Shown: positions 11,106 to 24,200 of the stretch, piece after piece
Numbering within the stretch: position 1 is the first letter of the stretch
Layout: every line of letters begins with the position of its first letter
Origin: Myrmaecium sp. VS I D KN 1
Taxonomy: Eukaryota; Ascomycota; Dothideomycetes; Valsariales; Valsariaceae
NCBI GenBank assembly: GCA_019775845.1
Contig: JADQAV010000025.1
Coordinates: 372,001-436,000 of the forward strand
Direction of reading: 5' to 3'
DNA length: 64,000 nt
Translations under genes and position numbers: made by a program
The notes under the pieces: generated by a model
The model's database searches: none
Seen by the model: the letters and a program-made list of their open reading frames with translations, nothing else
What the model was told of the DNA's origin: nothing

Positions 11106-14100
11106 TCACGCCCAGCTCAACTCCCAATCCCGACCCCACGCGCCCGTCACGTTGGTCTTGCTCTCCAACCCGGTCACGCTCAGCACCTTGCTCGTCTCGT
11201 TGAAGCTCACCCCCGCGCTCAACATCTCTCCGTTGAACGTCACGTTTCCGCCGAAACTCGACACGCCCAGGATGGTCACGTTCGCGAGCGCCGGCTTCTC
11301 CTTCCACGTCCCGAACGCCGAGGCGTACAGCGTTCCCTTGGTCGCCTCAAGGCTGACCCGGAGCGTCGCGTTCGGCGTGACGCTCTTGCCGTCGTCCAAG
11401 TAAATGCCCCCCGCGGCTGTGCCCTGCTGGGACAGCGCGACGATCAAGCCCCACGGGTTCTTTCGGCTCTCCGTCGTCGTGTACCCGGGTTCCTGGATGG
11501 GCAGGATCGAATTGCCGCGGATGTAGACGGGAATGTGGCCCAGCGGGGCCTCGATGGTGGTGTTCACGCCGGCCTTGGCCGCGACGGCGGACTGATTGTA
11601 CCAGTCGTACCAGACCTCGCCCTTGGCGACGCCGGGGAAGACGCCGTCGACGGAGGTGGCGCCGGGTGTGAGAACAGGGGTGACGAGAATGGAGGGTCCG
11701 AGAAGGAACTGGCGATCAGCAGCGGCGAGGCTAGGGTCGTTGGGGAATTCCCAAGAAAGAGCACGCATGACGGTGCTCCCGGTGGTATGGGAGGAATGGA
11801 AGAGGGTGTACATGTAAGGGAGCAAGCTGTATCGGATGTTCATTGCCTTCTTAGCTGCTTCGGTTACGGAGGCCCAGACTACACGGGTTGTTAGCTGATA
11901 CACAACGAATTGCATTAAAAGATCTTACTGTAGGGCTCTTGGGAGATGGTCGCCAATGTGTTGTGATTGCGGTAGAAGGGGAAGAAGGCGGAGAGCTGCA
12001 TCCATCTGTTGCAGAGCTCCTCGTCCGTGTTCCCGCTGAAGCCGCACGTGTCGACACCAAACATGGGTATGCCGAACAAGCTGAAGTGCAGAGCTTGCGG
12101 GATGGAGAAGTACATGTAGTACCACTTCGACGTGTTATCACCACCCCAGTGGCCTGCCCACTTGCCGGAACCAGCAAAGGTGGAGCGACCGATGATGAAG
12201 GGGCGGATACCGGGAAAGACACTGAGAAGTGCATCGTACGTGGCCCTGAGGATATGGTGGCCAAACAGATTGTGGACGTCGTACTCCTGCAGACCACCAA
12301 CATGGGTGGCATTAGGGGACACGGCATGGACCGCGAGGTCGGCACCGGTCTGGACGTGGTTGATGACGTACGGAGGGTAGTTCACGTCCCGAACACCTGG
12401 CGTCGGGGTGCTACGGTAGTAAGGCGTGGAAGAGGTAGATGCAGCAGTTGCGGCGACGGCTGCAGCTTGTTGGCTGGAAGCGAGAGAAGCAGATGCAGCT
12501 TCGGTTGAGTTGGTAACTTCGAAGTATTCGGGATAGTCGTAGGGGACATCGCCAGGCTCGCCAGGGAGCAAGAATGAAGGATGCACCGGGTTCAGCGTCA
12601 GATTGCCAGTGCCACAAGAGCCAACACAGAAGGAAGAAACTTCGGACATGTCGATCCAGATGCCGTCGAACTCAACATCCTTGTGCCAGCGGACGAACTC
12701 ATCAACCCACCATGACGTCGCGTTCTCAGCAGTCCAGTCGGGGAAGACAGTGTATCCAGGCCACACGGCACCAATGTACTCGCTACCATCCGGGTTCTTC
12801 AGGAAGACATCCGCCTCGTGCCCGCGTTCGTAGACAGCATACGCATCGCTCTCATTCTCGGGATTAGGGATGTAGATGGCCGAATCGACAATAGGCACGT
12901 AGTGTTGCCCTTGGCTATGGATCTTCGAGAGGAACTCCTTCGCTTCGGCAAGAGGGAAGGCATTCGGATCAACCGTGAAATCGCGGTACTGGCGCATATA
13001 GTCGATATCGGTCCAGATGGTCTCCAGAGGAATGCCGAATTTCTTGAAGTTTTCGACCACTTCGTCCAGCTCAGTCCAGTTATGGTATCCCCACCGGCAC
13101 TGGTGGTAGCCAAAAGCGAAGTACTGTTGCATAGCTGGCAGGCCAATGGCACCGACCTGGTACTGCTTCGTAACATCCTCCGCAGATGGACCGTCGAAGA
13201 AATAGAGATCGATACTGCCACCAAGAGCGCGCCAAGTAATACCTTCCGGACGCAAGAGGACCTCTTGGCCGTGCGCGTTTCTGAGGTAGACGCCGTGGGA
13301 GTAGGAGACATACTCAGCATCAGTATCTGTCGTATTGCTGGTGACAAGGGTCAAGTTGCCAGTGTCAGGGTCCTTCTCAAAGTACCTGGTTTCCAAATAG
13401 TAGGGATGGCTGCCATATATGTTGCGGTCGAGCGGGTCACCGGCATCCGCAGCGTATATGGTGGCAGTGTAGTTGTTGCCTAATCGAAACGCATGCATCT
13501 GCTCCCCGAGACCATAGACATTGTAGTTCTCTGGCAGGGTCGTGACAAGCTCAATGAACTGGTTCTCGTATACAAGCTTTGAGCCCATCGTGGTATAGAG
13601 AATATCGCCTGTGGACCGACGAACCACAGAAAAGGAGAAGGTCGGATCATTGCTATACACAAACTGGAGGTCGTTCTCCCCTAACGTTGATTCGGCATCT
13701 GCATCCACTTTCGGCGCCGCAACCAGGTCCTCGTCCAGTATATACCAAGAAGCATTGGATGAATCCTGGAAAGCATTAGCAACCTGATAAAGTGCCATGA
13801 AAGCTCGCGGGCTGCAAATAGGCGGGCTGCAGACGAGCGTTTGGAACAACTCACAATGTTCTTCGGGGTAATATTAATCGACAAACGATCACCGGACTGA
13901 TATTGCACCGTCAACACGAGCTCCTCGATGTCCGTGCCGTACACATTGCACGCATCGCCAGCAAGTGACAGGGTACCGTTCAGACCAAATGTCGTCCTGG
14001 TTACATTCGAAAGCGTATAACCCGGACAGACTTCCTGCGCGTCCTTCGCCTCGGGATCGTAGATATTCGGCAGCAGCGTCTTCCCCACGTCTGCCGAGGC

Positions 14101-14277
14101 GGGCACCGTGAACTCGGCGGTTGCTGCAGAGCCCGTCGAGCTTGTCGCGTACGACGAAGGCGACGATGTTACACCGTTTGCCGTACTTATCGGTGATGTT
14201 GTCTGCTGAGGATATGCCAATGTTAGAGATGCTGCAGACAGCAATGACCATGCTATGTGAGAAGCGGAGGGGGCCAT
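11106..14277 (-). CDS. Secreted alpha-glucosidase, glycoside hydrolase family 31
   Basis: Retaining alpha-glucosidase, expected to release glucose from maltose or starch oligosaccharides outside the cell. Exons are 14277-13855, 13765-11929 and 11878-11106; phases agree and give about 1010 aa. The N-terminus (M-A-P-S-A-S-H, then S-L-L-S-A-A-S-L-T-L-A) is a signal peptide followed by a Ser/Thr-rich stretch. The GH31 core is clear: Y-G-L-G-E-Q near residue 220, F-G-Y-H-Q-C-R-W-G-Y, T-D-I-D-Y-M, the nucleophile motif W-I-D-M-S-E (Asp about 513) and the acid/base region G-R-S-T-F-A-G-S-G-K with H-W-G-G-D-N (Asp about 684). The C-terminal beta domains follow, and there are many N-x-S/T sites. An Ala/Ser-rich insert near residue 570 is typical of fungal members. 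The first intron carries a branch-like GCTAATG. Confidence 0.93.
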
Positions 14278-14330
14278 GGTGAGGACGGAAGAGGACGAGC
14301 AGCCGTGCTTAGTTGTGGGCAACGGGCGTC

Positions 14331-14355
14331 ATATATCGATGCTGAAGCCAATTGG
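14331..14355 (-). promoter_or_regulatory. Possible TATA-like and CCAAT elements of the GH31 gene
   Basis: On the minus strand, upstream of the ATG at 14277, a CCAATTGG palindrome (14348-14355) is followed by a GATATAT sequence (14331-14337). The order and distances, about 55-75 bp from the start codon, suit a fungal core promoter. This is read by eye only. Confidence 0.35.
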
Positions 14356-14610
14356 TAAAACGGCAGCCCGCCCGATGCTGTGAAGCATTGCAATGGCAAG
14401 GAGGCATGGAGCTCAGTTAAAATAGTCGAGCAGCTTGCGGAGGGGCTGAAGCCCTGTTGTACCGAGAACTCCCACCGAGCAAGAAAGAGAGCAGGAGCTA
14501 CCCCGGTCCCTGCTCGCATGACAAACCCAGAGAGGATTAGGGGAACCCGGAGTGCAGCGACGGTATGCAGAAAGAGACGGACTATGATGCTAAGCCGCGG
14601 CCGCGATGGC

Positions 14611-14892
14611 TCAGTATTGGCCAAGGCCGATGGTGTTGAGCGCCTGCATAGCTCTCTGCAGTCCCCATCCGCGGGAGACAAGCTCGGTGATGCCCTGCGG
14701 CTGATCCATGGAGGACAAGATGGGCCGAAGTATATCGCGCAGGTTGGCCAACCGAACACCAGGGTCGCGATGGCTTGCCGGTTCATCCTGGGACGGAGGA
14801 CATACGAAAAGCTTCGGACTTACCCATAACACGTAAGTGAGTATCAAGAACAACGCCGCATAGAAGGAGAACGTGTGAGGACTGGCGATCAT
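14611..14892 (-). CDS. Possible small membrane protein, 93 aa, unrecognised
   Basis: An open frame from the ATG at 14892-14890 to a TGA gives M-I-A-S-P-H-T-F followed by a hydrophobic segment (about residues 8-24, Y-A-A-L-F-L-I-L-T-Y-V-L-W). The rest is hydrophilic and helix-like: L-A-N-L-R-D-I-L-R-P-I-L-S-S-M-D and L-V-S-R-G-W-G-L-Q-R-A-M-Q-A-L. The composition is more protein-like than other frames nearby. A GTAAGT donor and a CCCAG acceptor inside it enclose only about 36 bp in frame, too short for a usual intron. It would be transcribed towards the GH31 promoter, in tandem with that gene. No family is recognised and it may be spurious. Confidence 0.3.
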   Translation of the reverse strand: MIASPHTFSFYAALFLILTYVLWVSPKLFVCPPSQDEPASHRDPGVRLANLRDILRPILSSMDQPQGITELVSRGWGLQRAMQALNTIGLGQY

Positions 14893-17466
14893 GGTCAGAG
14901 AGGAACGGACCCGCGATCCGGGCAATTGCTTTGGGGAAGGCTGGTGCTCCTAGAGCAGTGCGGTGGAGGAGGCTGTCACGCTCCGAGTAAGGCCCGTTAA
15001 GGATTTCTCCGCAGAAGTGCTCCACTGCGGAGGTGGGTGAGGGATGGCCGCAGTACTATTGCTAGTGTGAGTGGGAGGATGGGGGCTTGGAAGGAAGAGA
15101 GAGAGTTAAGTCCGGGGACCGGGGGGAAGGCGGTGGAAGAGGGGGAGCTTCCGGACGTCAACCGCAGCCGTACCAAGATTGCGGCCTCCACTGGCACCCT
15201 CAGGTACCTTCAGGTACGACCCTTTCTTCACCTTCTTCACCGTGCAAGCGAGCAAATAGACGAGGAACAAGTGAGCAGCCCAGCAGCATCAAAACCCACG
15301 ATGCCCGGCTGCCAAGCTCGTATGCGGGACGAACGGCGTCTATCCGGCAGGAATGGACTTACGTTCACTCCGAGCTTCCCAGCTTTCGCTCGGCCTGGAC
15401 GGCGCGGGGAATCGAGTGAGAGTGGCCGGCCGAGGCTGCCCAAAGGAAGCCCGGCACGTCATGCGGCGCGCTCTGGTTTCTCCGCCTCAGGGCTGCCGAG
15501 GAAGCCGGAGGTGGAGAGCTTTCCCCACACGAAGCCGGGAGCTTGGCGGAGCGCAAAATGGGGCAGCGAAAGAAGCGTGACAAGTTCGAAGCACGGCAGA
15601 GCCAAGAGTAAAGTCGCCGTGGCGCACCGAGCGGCGCTGTTCAGATCACTAACGTGGGATACACCGCCCGGAAAGGCAGGTGAGAAATGGGGGATGCACG
15701 GGAAGGCGGCGGAGGAAGGTCATATGGAAGCATTGGCGCGTTTTCCAGAAGGTCTTGCGTGGATGCATGACTTCCCCGGTGGCGCGTATGTTGTCTGAGG
15801 ATAGGCAGAAGACGGTGAGGTTGGTGCTTGACGGATCGTGGGACCGATTGAGGAGGCTCTTGACCTCTTCGCAAAGACCTCGGCCAGGAGAAAAGCGCTT
15901 TACTCTGAATGAAGAGTTGCTTGAAACATCGTTTCGATCCGGTCACTCGATCTGTTGCCCCACAGCATGCTGTGACATGGGACCTGCTTCGGGAGAAAAC
16001 CCTCCTCCCTTCTGTTGTCCCCGCACGTTCAGAGGGAAGAAAGTATAAGATGACCATCTGGCGATGGTTACACGTTCGATGTTGATATCCTCGAACGACT
16101 TGGACAATGCCTCCATAAAAAACCACAATTATATGCAAGTGCTAGTGCGTTAGACTGCGCTTTGGAATACCGCTCTCACCTTTTCCATGTTCATTCGCCC
16201 CCGGTCGATCAATATTCGAGGCCATTCTTCTTATCCTATATCGCAGGTTTCTCCCCAACACGCATGGATTGTCCTAAATGATGGCGATTCCGTGCGAATA
16301 TAACACCTCATACCGCTGGTGGAGGAACCCAAATATTCCATAATGCCGAAGGACGTTTTTCCTGGTCTCAGTCTGTGCAGGATTTGCTCCAGTGCAGAAC
16401 AGAGTGTGAGCCTCTGATGGATACCTAAAAGCAAAGTATCGGACATTGGATTCGTCTGGTGTATACTGGAAGTCCTAAATACCTAGTCAGATAGTCCATA
16501 GTCCATCCATGCGCAGACACGTCCAGGATGGCTAGTCTATTTGTCGCGTGTACCTCAGGGTCAACCCTTACGACTGTCTATGGCAAAATTGCAGAGCTCG
16601 CGCTTGTCAATATTGACAAAGCGCTCATATGTACAGCCCTGTACGCTGCTCAGGAAAGCTCCCCTTGTCGCGCATTCTTGCGTGGGTTTCGCATATTCAG
16701 AGCATTGGCAGTAGTTCCCCGAGCTATGTACTGTTTGCAACTTTGACAATAGTATCTCCTTTCGGAAGCCGGTGCGCTTGGTGGTATAGCTTTCAGAAAT
16801 CCCAAGCCGTCATCTATATTTAGCTGTTACTGGAGAGGTAGGGGATACCAACTTCCATTTCACATTTCGTTCCTTGCGGTAGTGATGGTAGCCATAACCT
16901 GGGAGGCACACAACGGTTTAGAAGCAATTCTGAGAAGGTCTTGGACGAGCCTGCGTGCAACGGAACTTTTTCTTCTTCTTCAACGCCAGGCACGCAGGTT
17001 CCCATGGAATTACGGATTGCAAAGAAGGGATGAGAGAAGGCATCCGATTGGCTGTCAGAAAATTCATAAAGCAATAGATAGTGAAGGCACAGCCATGTCC
17101 CTACACCAGCTCTCAGTATCATGTCGTTAAAGTAGCAAGAAGAGGATTGGAAGCTGTTAGAAATGCATGCACAGCTATTCGCTCGCATGACGGAACACGC
17201 GAACGGGAGAGGGCCGCTCGCCCCGCCAACATCTTTGTGGTCCCGCTAAGATAAACATCCGTGGATTGATGCGTTGCGTCATCGAAGAGCTGCACTACAA
17301 TGATGTGACAAGGTCCAACAGCGAATCATGACGCTACCTTTTCCTGCTTACGCATGTCCCGGGGAGCTCTCTCCATTGAAAGGGCAGCGTAGCCCTCCCA
17401 TGTACTGATGCAATCGACTTACAGCTGGTCTGATATGATCCTTCCCCTCAATTGTCCACCAGGTTC
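14893..17466. other. Large intergenic region, no convincing gene
   Basis: About 2.6 kb. A 253-codon open frame (15037-15798, + strand) exists but its composition (Arg/Ser/Gly/Pro) and lack of motifs suggest chance. The remainder is of average composition with short frames only. The last 100 bp are probably the leader of the oxidoreductase gene. Confidence 0.4.
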
Positions 17467-19288
17467 ATGATCCTCTCACGCTTTCCTTTGTCCACTCCCC
17501 TCCGACAAATCGTCCGGCTAGCACAGAAGCCAACAACTACTTTGACGATACAGCGAGCAACGTTCAGATCAAGCATCAGAGCCATGGGCGTTCAGGAATT
17601 CAAACTCAAGGACATCAGCTCCATTGACCTGAAAGATGGTCAGAAGAAGACAGTGGAGGTGGAGGGGGTGCAGGACGGCAAGGTCCTGCTCGCCAAGGTG
17701 AATGGCCAGGTGCATGCGTTGTCCTCCAACTGCACGCATTATGGAGCTCCGCTGGAGAAGGGAGTACTCACTGGCGAGGGTAGACTGACCTGTCCGTGGC
17801 ATGGTGCCTGCTTCGATGTTAGGACAGGCGATGTCGAAGACGCACCGGCATTGGATCCTCTCGCCAAGTACGAGATCATCGAGAAGGACGGGGCTGTCTA
17901 TATCAAGGGTGATGAGGAGGTTATTAAAGCCAGCAGAGGGCACCTCAACCTCAAGTGCGCTGCGAAGAGCGAGGATAAGGTCCTGGTGATTGGAGGGTAT
18001 GTTTCACTTCCATTTAAGCTTGACAAGGGAGCCTTCATTAACATCTCACAGAGGCTCAGGTACCATCGGCTGCGTGGAGGGTCTTCGAGGAGGAGGGTAT
18101 AACGGACACATCACCGTTATATCTAAGGAAGGTTACCGGCCAATCGACCGTACCAAGCTTTCGAAGGCATTGCTGGCCGATGTCTCCAAGGCTGCGTGGA
18201 GGCCCGAGAACTTCTACAAGGACGCCTCGATTGACATTATTCCAGACGAGGTAAAGAGAGTCGACTTCGCTGGCAAGAAGGTCACAACCGCCTCTGGAAA
18301 GATTCACGACTACACCAAACTGGTCCTCGCAACCGGTGGCAAGCCGAAGTGGTTACCGTTGCCCGGCCTGAAGGGGGACCTTGGCAATGTCTTCCTCTTG
18401 CGTTCCATTCCCAATGCACAAGACATCCTGAAGGCTGTTGGCGATAACGGCAAGAAGATCGTCGTCATCGGTAGCTCTTTTATCGGTATGGAAGTCGCCA
18501 ACTGCCTCGCGAGCATGAAGAACGATGTGACCGTCGTTGGAATGGAGAAGGCTCCCATGGATCGCATCATGGGCGAACGTGTGGGCAATATCTTCCGAGG
18601 CCTGCTGGAAAAGAACGGTGTTAAGTTCAAACTGGAGGCCTCCATCGACAAAGCCACGCCTTCCCAGTCCGACCCTTCCAAGGTCGGCGCGGTCCACCTC
18701 AAAGACGGCACCGTCCTGGAGGCGGATCTTGTCATTGAAGGCGTCGGCGTGGTACCGCAAACCGACTTCCTCAAGGAGTCCGGGGGCATCCAACTTCTCG
18801 ACGATGGCAGCGTCCCGACGGACGAGACTTTCGCAGTGAAGGGCCTCAAGGACGTCTACGCCATCGGCGACATCGCCACCTACCCCTACCACGGTCCCGG
18901 CGGCGATGGCAAGCCCATCCGCATCGAGCACTGGAACGTCGCCCAGAACGCGGGCCGGTCGGTCGCCAAGGTTATCAACGCGCCGGGCACCAAGCCCAAG
19001 GCCTTCATCCCCATCTTCTGGTCCGCGCTGGGCTCGCAGCTGCGGTACTGCGGCAACACCGTCGGCGGCTACGACGATGTCGTCCTCAAGGGCGAGCCCG
19101 AGAAGCCGTCCTTCGTCGCGTACTATACTCGCGGCGAGACGGTCGTGGCGGTCGCGAGCATGATGAAGGATCCGTACATGACCCAGGCGGCGGAGCTGAT
19201 GCGTCGGGGCAAGATGCCGAGTAAGAGTGAGATCCTGAACGGCGTGGATATTTTGCAGCTGGATATTCCGGCCGAGGTGACGATATAG
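17467..19288 (+). CDS. Rieske-type apoptosis-inducing-factor-like oxidoreductase (AIFM3/AIFL-like), mitochondrial
   Basis: Flavoprotein of the pyridine nucleotide-disulfide oxidoreductase group with an N-terminal Rieske [2Fe-2S] domain. Exons are 17467-17996 and 18052-19288, 588 aa. The first 40 residues (M-I-L-S-R-F-P-L...R-A-T-F-R-S-S-I-R-A-M) are basic and hydroxylated without acids, a mitochondrial presequence. Cluster ligands are C89-T-H91 and C109-P-W-H112. The splice rebuilds the FAD-binding G-G-G-S-G-T-I-G (about 176-183). A second dinucleotide fold starts K-I-V-V-I-G-S-S-F-I-G-M-E, and the FAD-closing motif is V-Y-A-I-G-D-I-A. The C-terminal dimer domain follows. Family knowledge places such proteins in redox or apoptosis-like roles; substrate and partner are unknown. 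Starting at the second Met (residue 40) would give a form without presequence. Confidence 0.9.
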
Positions 19289-21219
19289 GAGGAAAGCTAT
19301 GTAGTCGAGGATGTCTTGTAGGTCTCTTTATCTACCCTTGTTTTTCTTCCCGTCTGCTCCGCAGGGAAAACAGTTGTGGTCAGCATGATATTGCGGAGGG
19401 ATCAGGCTCTCCAAGCTACGTTTGGACAGTCAATGATGACGAATAATGAGCCTTTGGGTTTTTTATTCATATTAATGATTTTAATGAAGTATTTGACACC
19501 ATGTTGACACCAATCATAACTACCTTTTCAGTATTCTTAGCGAAGATAAGCATCGCCCTTAAACAGTGAAGAACCGAGATATCAGCATGAAGCCTGCCTG
19601 ACGCGTGATCCGATCATGAAATAGCTCGATGATTTCTCAGTCGTCGTCGCTGGTCATGTTTTAGCATGCTTGCCTGCCCGTGTCATGGGACCCGACCCGT
19701 CGTCGCTCGCTATGGGTTCACCGGCCGAGAAAGACGGACGGATGGATCCTTGGTTGGATGGATACGACAGATAGACAGGGCAATACCTATCCCCTTTACG
19801 CGGCAGCCGCAAAGGACCACGCGCCGCCGTGTTTGCGATCCGACGGGATGCGATGCGAAGGGCAGGGCAGCGTTTGCGCGGAGAACATCAACAGCTAGGT
19901 ACAGCTACGAAGGTATACCTAAGGTACTACCTGGTAGTACTGTATATCGCCGGCCACGGGCGACCGATGATAGGCGACGGGGCGGAAGGGCAGTCGCATA
20001 AACCAGGTTGGTCGGATCTGAAACAGCTTGTACCCTGGCAACGGCGAGGAAGGGGGAGGGGGTTGGTTCCCCCTTATGTACTATCTACTTTACCCGCTGG
20101 GACGGCGGTGCGCGTGTTTTATCTGTCTGTCTGTTGTTTTGTTGTTTTTGTTGATGTTGTTGAGGAGGAGGGGAGAGGCGGTGTCGAGATGTGAATGGGC
20201 TGGGCTAGCTGGCTTCTTCATGTTGTTGGGCGCGCGGCAGCACCGCTGAGGAGGTTTGGCGAGGGTATGTATAATGTAGCATAGCATAGGAGTAGCATCC
20301 AATATTTACTACAACTATATACGTTCAAGTTTCCATAGCTAGTAAATGTAACTTGACTAACTCACAGTGTATATTCAGCTAGTCACGTTCACACTATAGA
20401 CCAACGGGCGGACGGTAGCGGCCGCGATCGCGACGATAAATATTTAGGGGAAGCCGGAAACGCTGCTGAGGTAACTGGAAAAGGGAGCCGTGGGGGCTTT
20501 GTTGTCCACTGGGCGTGTCGCATCGTTACTCCTACGGCCCGGTGTGGTTTGGTGGTTGTGTCCGGGCGCAAGTCGCTCGTAGGAACCGAAATTAGGGGAA
20601 AGGGCGACAGCCGCAATCCTCCACTCACGCCCTCTTGCCTTCACCAACGTCAATCCGAAGACGGCTGCGCCCGTCGCTGGTCTTCAACGGTGCCCTCCCT
20701 CCCTCCCTCTCCTCTCCAAGTGCCTTTCGTGTGCCTTTCGTTCCCTCAAAAGACACGCGCAGCCTGCATCGCGAGCCCACCGTCTGCTGACAGCTCCAGC
20801 TGCACGGCGCCAGACCGCACCTGCACCCGCACCTGCTGCAACTCTCCTTCGCTAGACGCTACCTGCAGGGTCGGTCAGTCGCGATAGCTATACATGTGAA
20901 GGCAGTTCCGCCTGCGACTCCTCCTTCACACGGCCGCGGTCCACCTATACAACCATCGGATATACCTCGTCGCCCGATTTGTCAAGTTCAGCGGTCTCCT
21001 AGCTCCACGGCTGCGCCGAAGCACGGTTCTCCGCGTCTTTGTTGATTCACGGTGTTCTCCCGAAACACCCCCCCATCGATGATAGGTTCCATACGCACCC
21101 AAACCCATATTCTCACATCCTAGACACTCGGCGATAACCTCCACGCCCGACCGCCATTCACCGGATCGGTCCACCGCTTTCGCAAGCTGTCCGTTCAGCT
21201 CACGTGTCCGCCCGAGAGA
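19289..21219. other. Intergenic region, no gene seen
   Basis: About 1.9 kb between two + strand genes. A TACCT/AGGTA-rich patch lies near 19897-19936, and T-rich DNA near 20100-20170. The last 600 bp are C-rich and probably hold the promoter and leader of the kinase gene. Confidence 0.45.
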
Positions 21220-24200
21220 ATGTCTTCAGCGGCAGTTCAGTCCAGCGGTCCCGCAATCTCAGGTCGACAGTACCAGCAGTCTTCCCAAGGCCGTGAGCAA
21301 TACTACAACCAGCCGACACAACCGAACACGGGTGCGTCTTCAACTTCTTCCAGAAGAGCCTCCAGACGTCCGAGCGACAATGGCGCTCCAGCAAACACCC
21401 CTTCCTCACCTCAGCACAACTACTCGCCTTCCGGCTCAACCTCCAACATGACCACTCCTCGCGCACAGCCGCTTCCACCCTCAACTTACGCTTCCCCCGC
21501 AGTGTCTCCCTCGGCCATGGCCTTCATCCCTGGCCCCCCCATCGCGCCTCCTCCTCGAACCTCCTCGAACAACCGTATCCCGACCTCTCCCACTTCCGGG
21601 GCTACAATGCAACTACCGCTCCGGACAGCGGAGGGTAGGCCGCCGTCTTCGCACAATCATATGCAGCAATCCATGGAATATGCTGCTCTAAGCGAGGAAG
21701 ACCGGATGCGAGCCGATCCTGCCTCTGCGGGAACCGGCGCTACTCCACGACGTGATCATGAGCCTGCACAACCTGGTTCCAGTAGAGGTAGACAGGAACC
21801 TCCGCATAGTCGGTCGGTCAACGCGATTGGATCAACTCCAATCAACACTGACCTGCCTCGAGAGGAAAGTACGGTCATCAACCGCATCGTTGCTTCGGAC
21901 CCGCAAGAGGACCTTGCTCGCGAGCAAGCTCGGGCTGCGGAAGCAAAAGCGAACCAGGCAGCTGTCGATGTGACTCCGAGGACAGGGCTAGGCTTAGTTG
22001 GCAGCGAAGGAGTGGACGATGGCGGCCGTGGCGCTGGCAGGAGCAGGCAAGACCATAGCCGCTCCGAGCGCTCGCGGAAAGAGATGAAGTTTGGAGAATA
22101 CATCCTTGGTCATACTCTTGGTGAGGGCGAGTTCGGGAAAGTGAAGATGGGCTGGAAAAAGGACAGCAGCGTCGAAGTGGCCATCAAGCTGATCCGAAAG
22201 GACACCCTTGGAACGAACAACAACCGCCGAGACAAGATCAACCGCGAAATCAACATCCTGAAGGGCCTGAAGCACCCGAACATTGTCAGGCTGCATGAGA
22301 TGGTGGAAACGGAGAGGCACATCGGCATCATCCTCGAATACGCTTCCGGCGGTGAGCTGTTCGATTATATTCTTAACCACAGATATCTCAAGGACAGCTC
22401 CGCGCGTCGTTTGTTCGCGCAGTTGGTGTCCGGAGTTGGGTATTTGCACAAGACGGGCATTGTGCACCGGGACCTCAAGCTTGAGAACCTCCTCCTGGAC
22501 CGCAACCGCAACATCATTATCACCGACTTCGGCTTCGCCAACACCTTCAATCCGAACGATGAGCTGACCGAGGACATCGAGTACAACCTCAATAACAAGG
22601 AGTATGTGAAGCAAATGGGGCTTGATCGGGTTGGATCGGATGGGTACAGGCGAGGCGATCTTATGCAAACGAGCTGCGGAAGCCCTTGCTATGCTGCACC
22701 AGAACTAGTGGTCAGCGATTCCCTGTACACTGGCAGGAAGGTCGATGTTTGGAGCTGCGGTGTGATTTTGGTAAGAGTTCCCGCGCCCTGTTCGGTATAG
22801 ACTGCTGACTTTGAAACTCCAGTACGCAATGCTCGCGGGCTATCTTCCGTTTGATGACGACCCAGACAACCCGGAGGGGGACAACATCAACTTGCTTTAC
22901 AAGTACATCGTAAACACGCAGCTGTCGTTCCCCGAGTACGTCACGCCCCACGCTCGGGATCTGCTGAAACGGATCCTCGTTCCCAATCCCAGGAACCGGG
23001 CCGATCTGTTCGAGGTGGCCAGGCACAGTTGGCTGGCTGAGTATCATCATGTTGTTGGCTTTATCACGAGTAGTACTACCACCTCAACTGACATTGCCAA
23101 CACGACTGTCACATCTCGTGAGTACACCTTCACCACAGGTTTGGAAATGGCTGACACTAGCACAGATGAGTACGAGGCGCCACCGCTGGCACGCAGCGCG
23201 TCCGTCCGAGAACCTACCAAGCCCCATTCGACTGTATCTCCCGTTGGTGGGCTTACGCAAAAGCATACTGGAATCGACTCTGCGGCGCAGTCCAAGACCC
23301 AGAGAGACACAAAGAGACGGACTGTTCAAGTTGAATATGTTGCGCCTCATTCTCAGACGGCACGCGGTGAGACGTCGCCCTCTGCACCGACACATGCGAG
23401 CTCCTCGAAGACCCGTGCTCGCGGTGAAAACCAAGGTCCAGTCGAAGTATCGATCACGGATGGCTATCAAAGCGCCGGCAGCACTCGTCAACGCCGTCCT
23501 TCTGTTACACAAGCCCATTCAGCCCCTTCTACCCGGCCCCTTCCCCCACGATCTTACTCTATTTCAGTCCCCCATGACGCTGCACCTGTTCACTCCGCCG
23601 CAAGACCCTCGACCGGTGGCACCGTCGGCGGTTCCCGCCTGCCGTCGCGAGGCAACTCGTATGGCCAACCGGTCATGGCGACTGTCGCGACAACTAATGC
23701 ACAGGGTCGGTTCTCCCAACCCAAAGGCAAGCAATACACAATATCAGCACCCATTCCCCAACCCGAGCGGCCAATCGGTGAACCTTCTATCGGTAGCCCT
23801 GCGGCCCAACGCATGCCTTCCAACTATCAGTCTTATTCTCCTGCAGAGCCCACCAACCAGAACCGCGGCCACAAGCGGTCAAGCACCGTCAGCGAAACCA
23901 TCGGAAGATTCTTCATCGGACGACCGTCGCAAGACCAAGGCCAAAGGTCGCAGAAGAACTATCCCCCAACGAGCATGACCTCGCCCATTTCAAACGATCC
24001 TGACGCGAACCATCGCCAATCCATGGAATCTAGCCGCCGCACTTCCTTCGGATTCAGCAGGAAGACTGCTGACGGCGCTGGGGGACGAACGTCGAGGAGG
24101 TTCTCCTTGCTTCCATCCGGACTGTCCAAGACTTTCTCGTCCGGTGCCAGGCAAGAGCCTGTGCCTTCCGGATCTTACGCGGCCGACCAGCGCAGGTCTC

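Noticed and set aside
15037-15798. 253-codon + strand open frame
   Set aside because: No hydrophobic core, domain or motif; composition as expected for chance translation.
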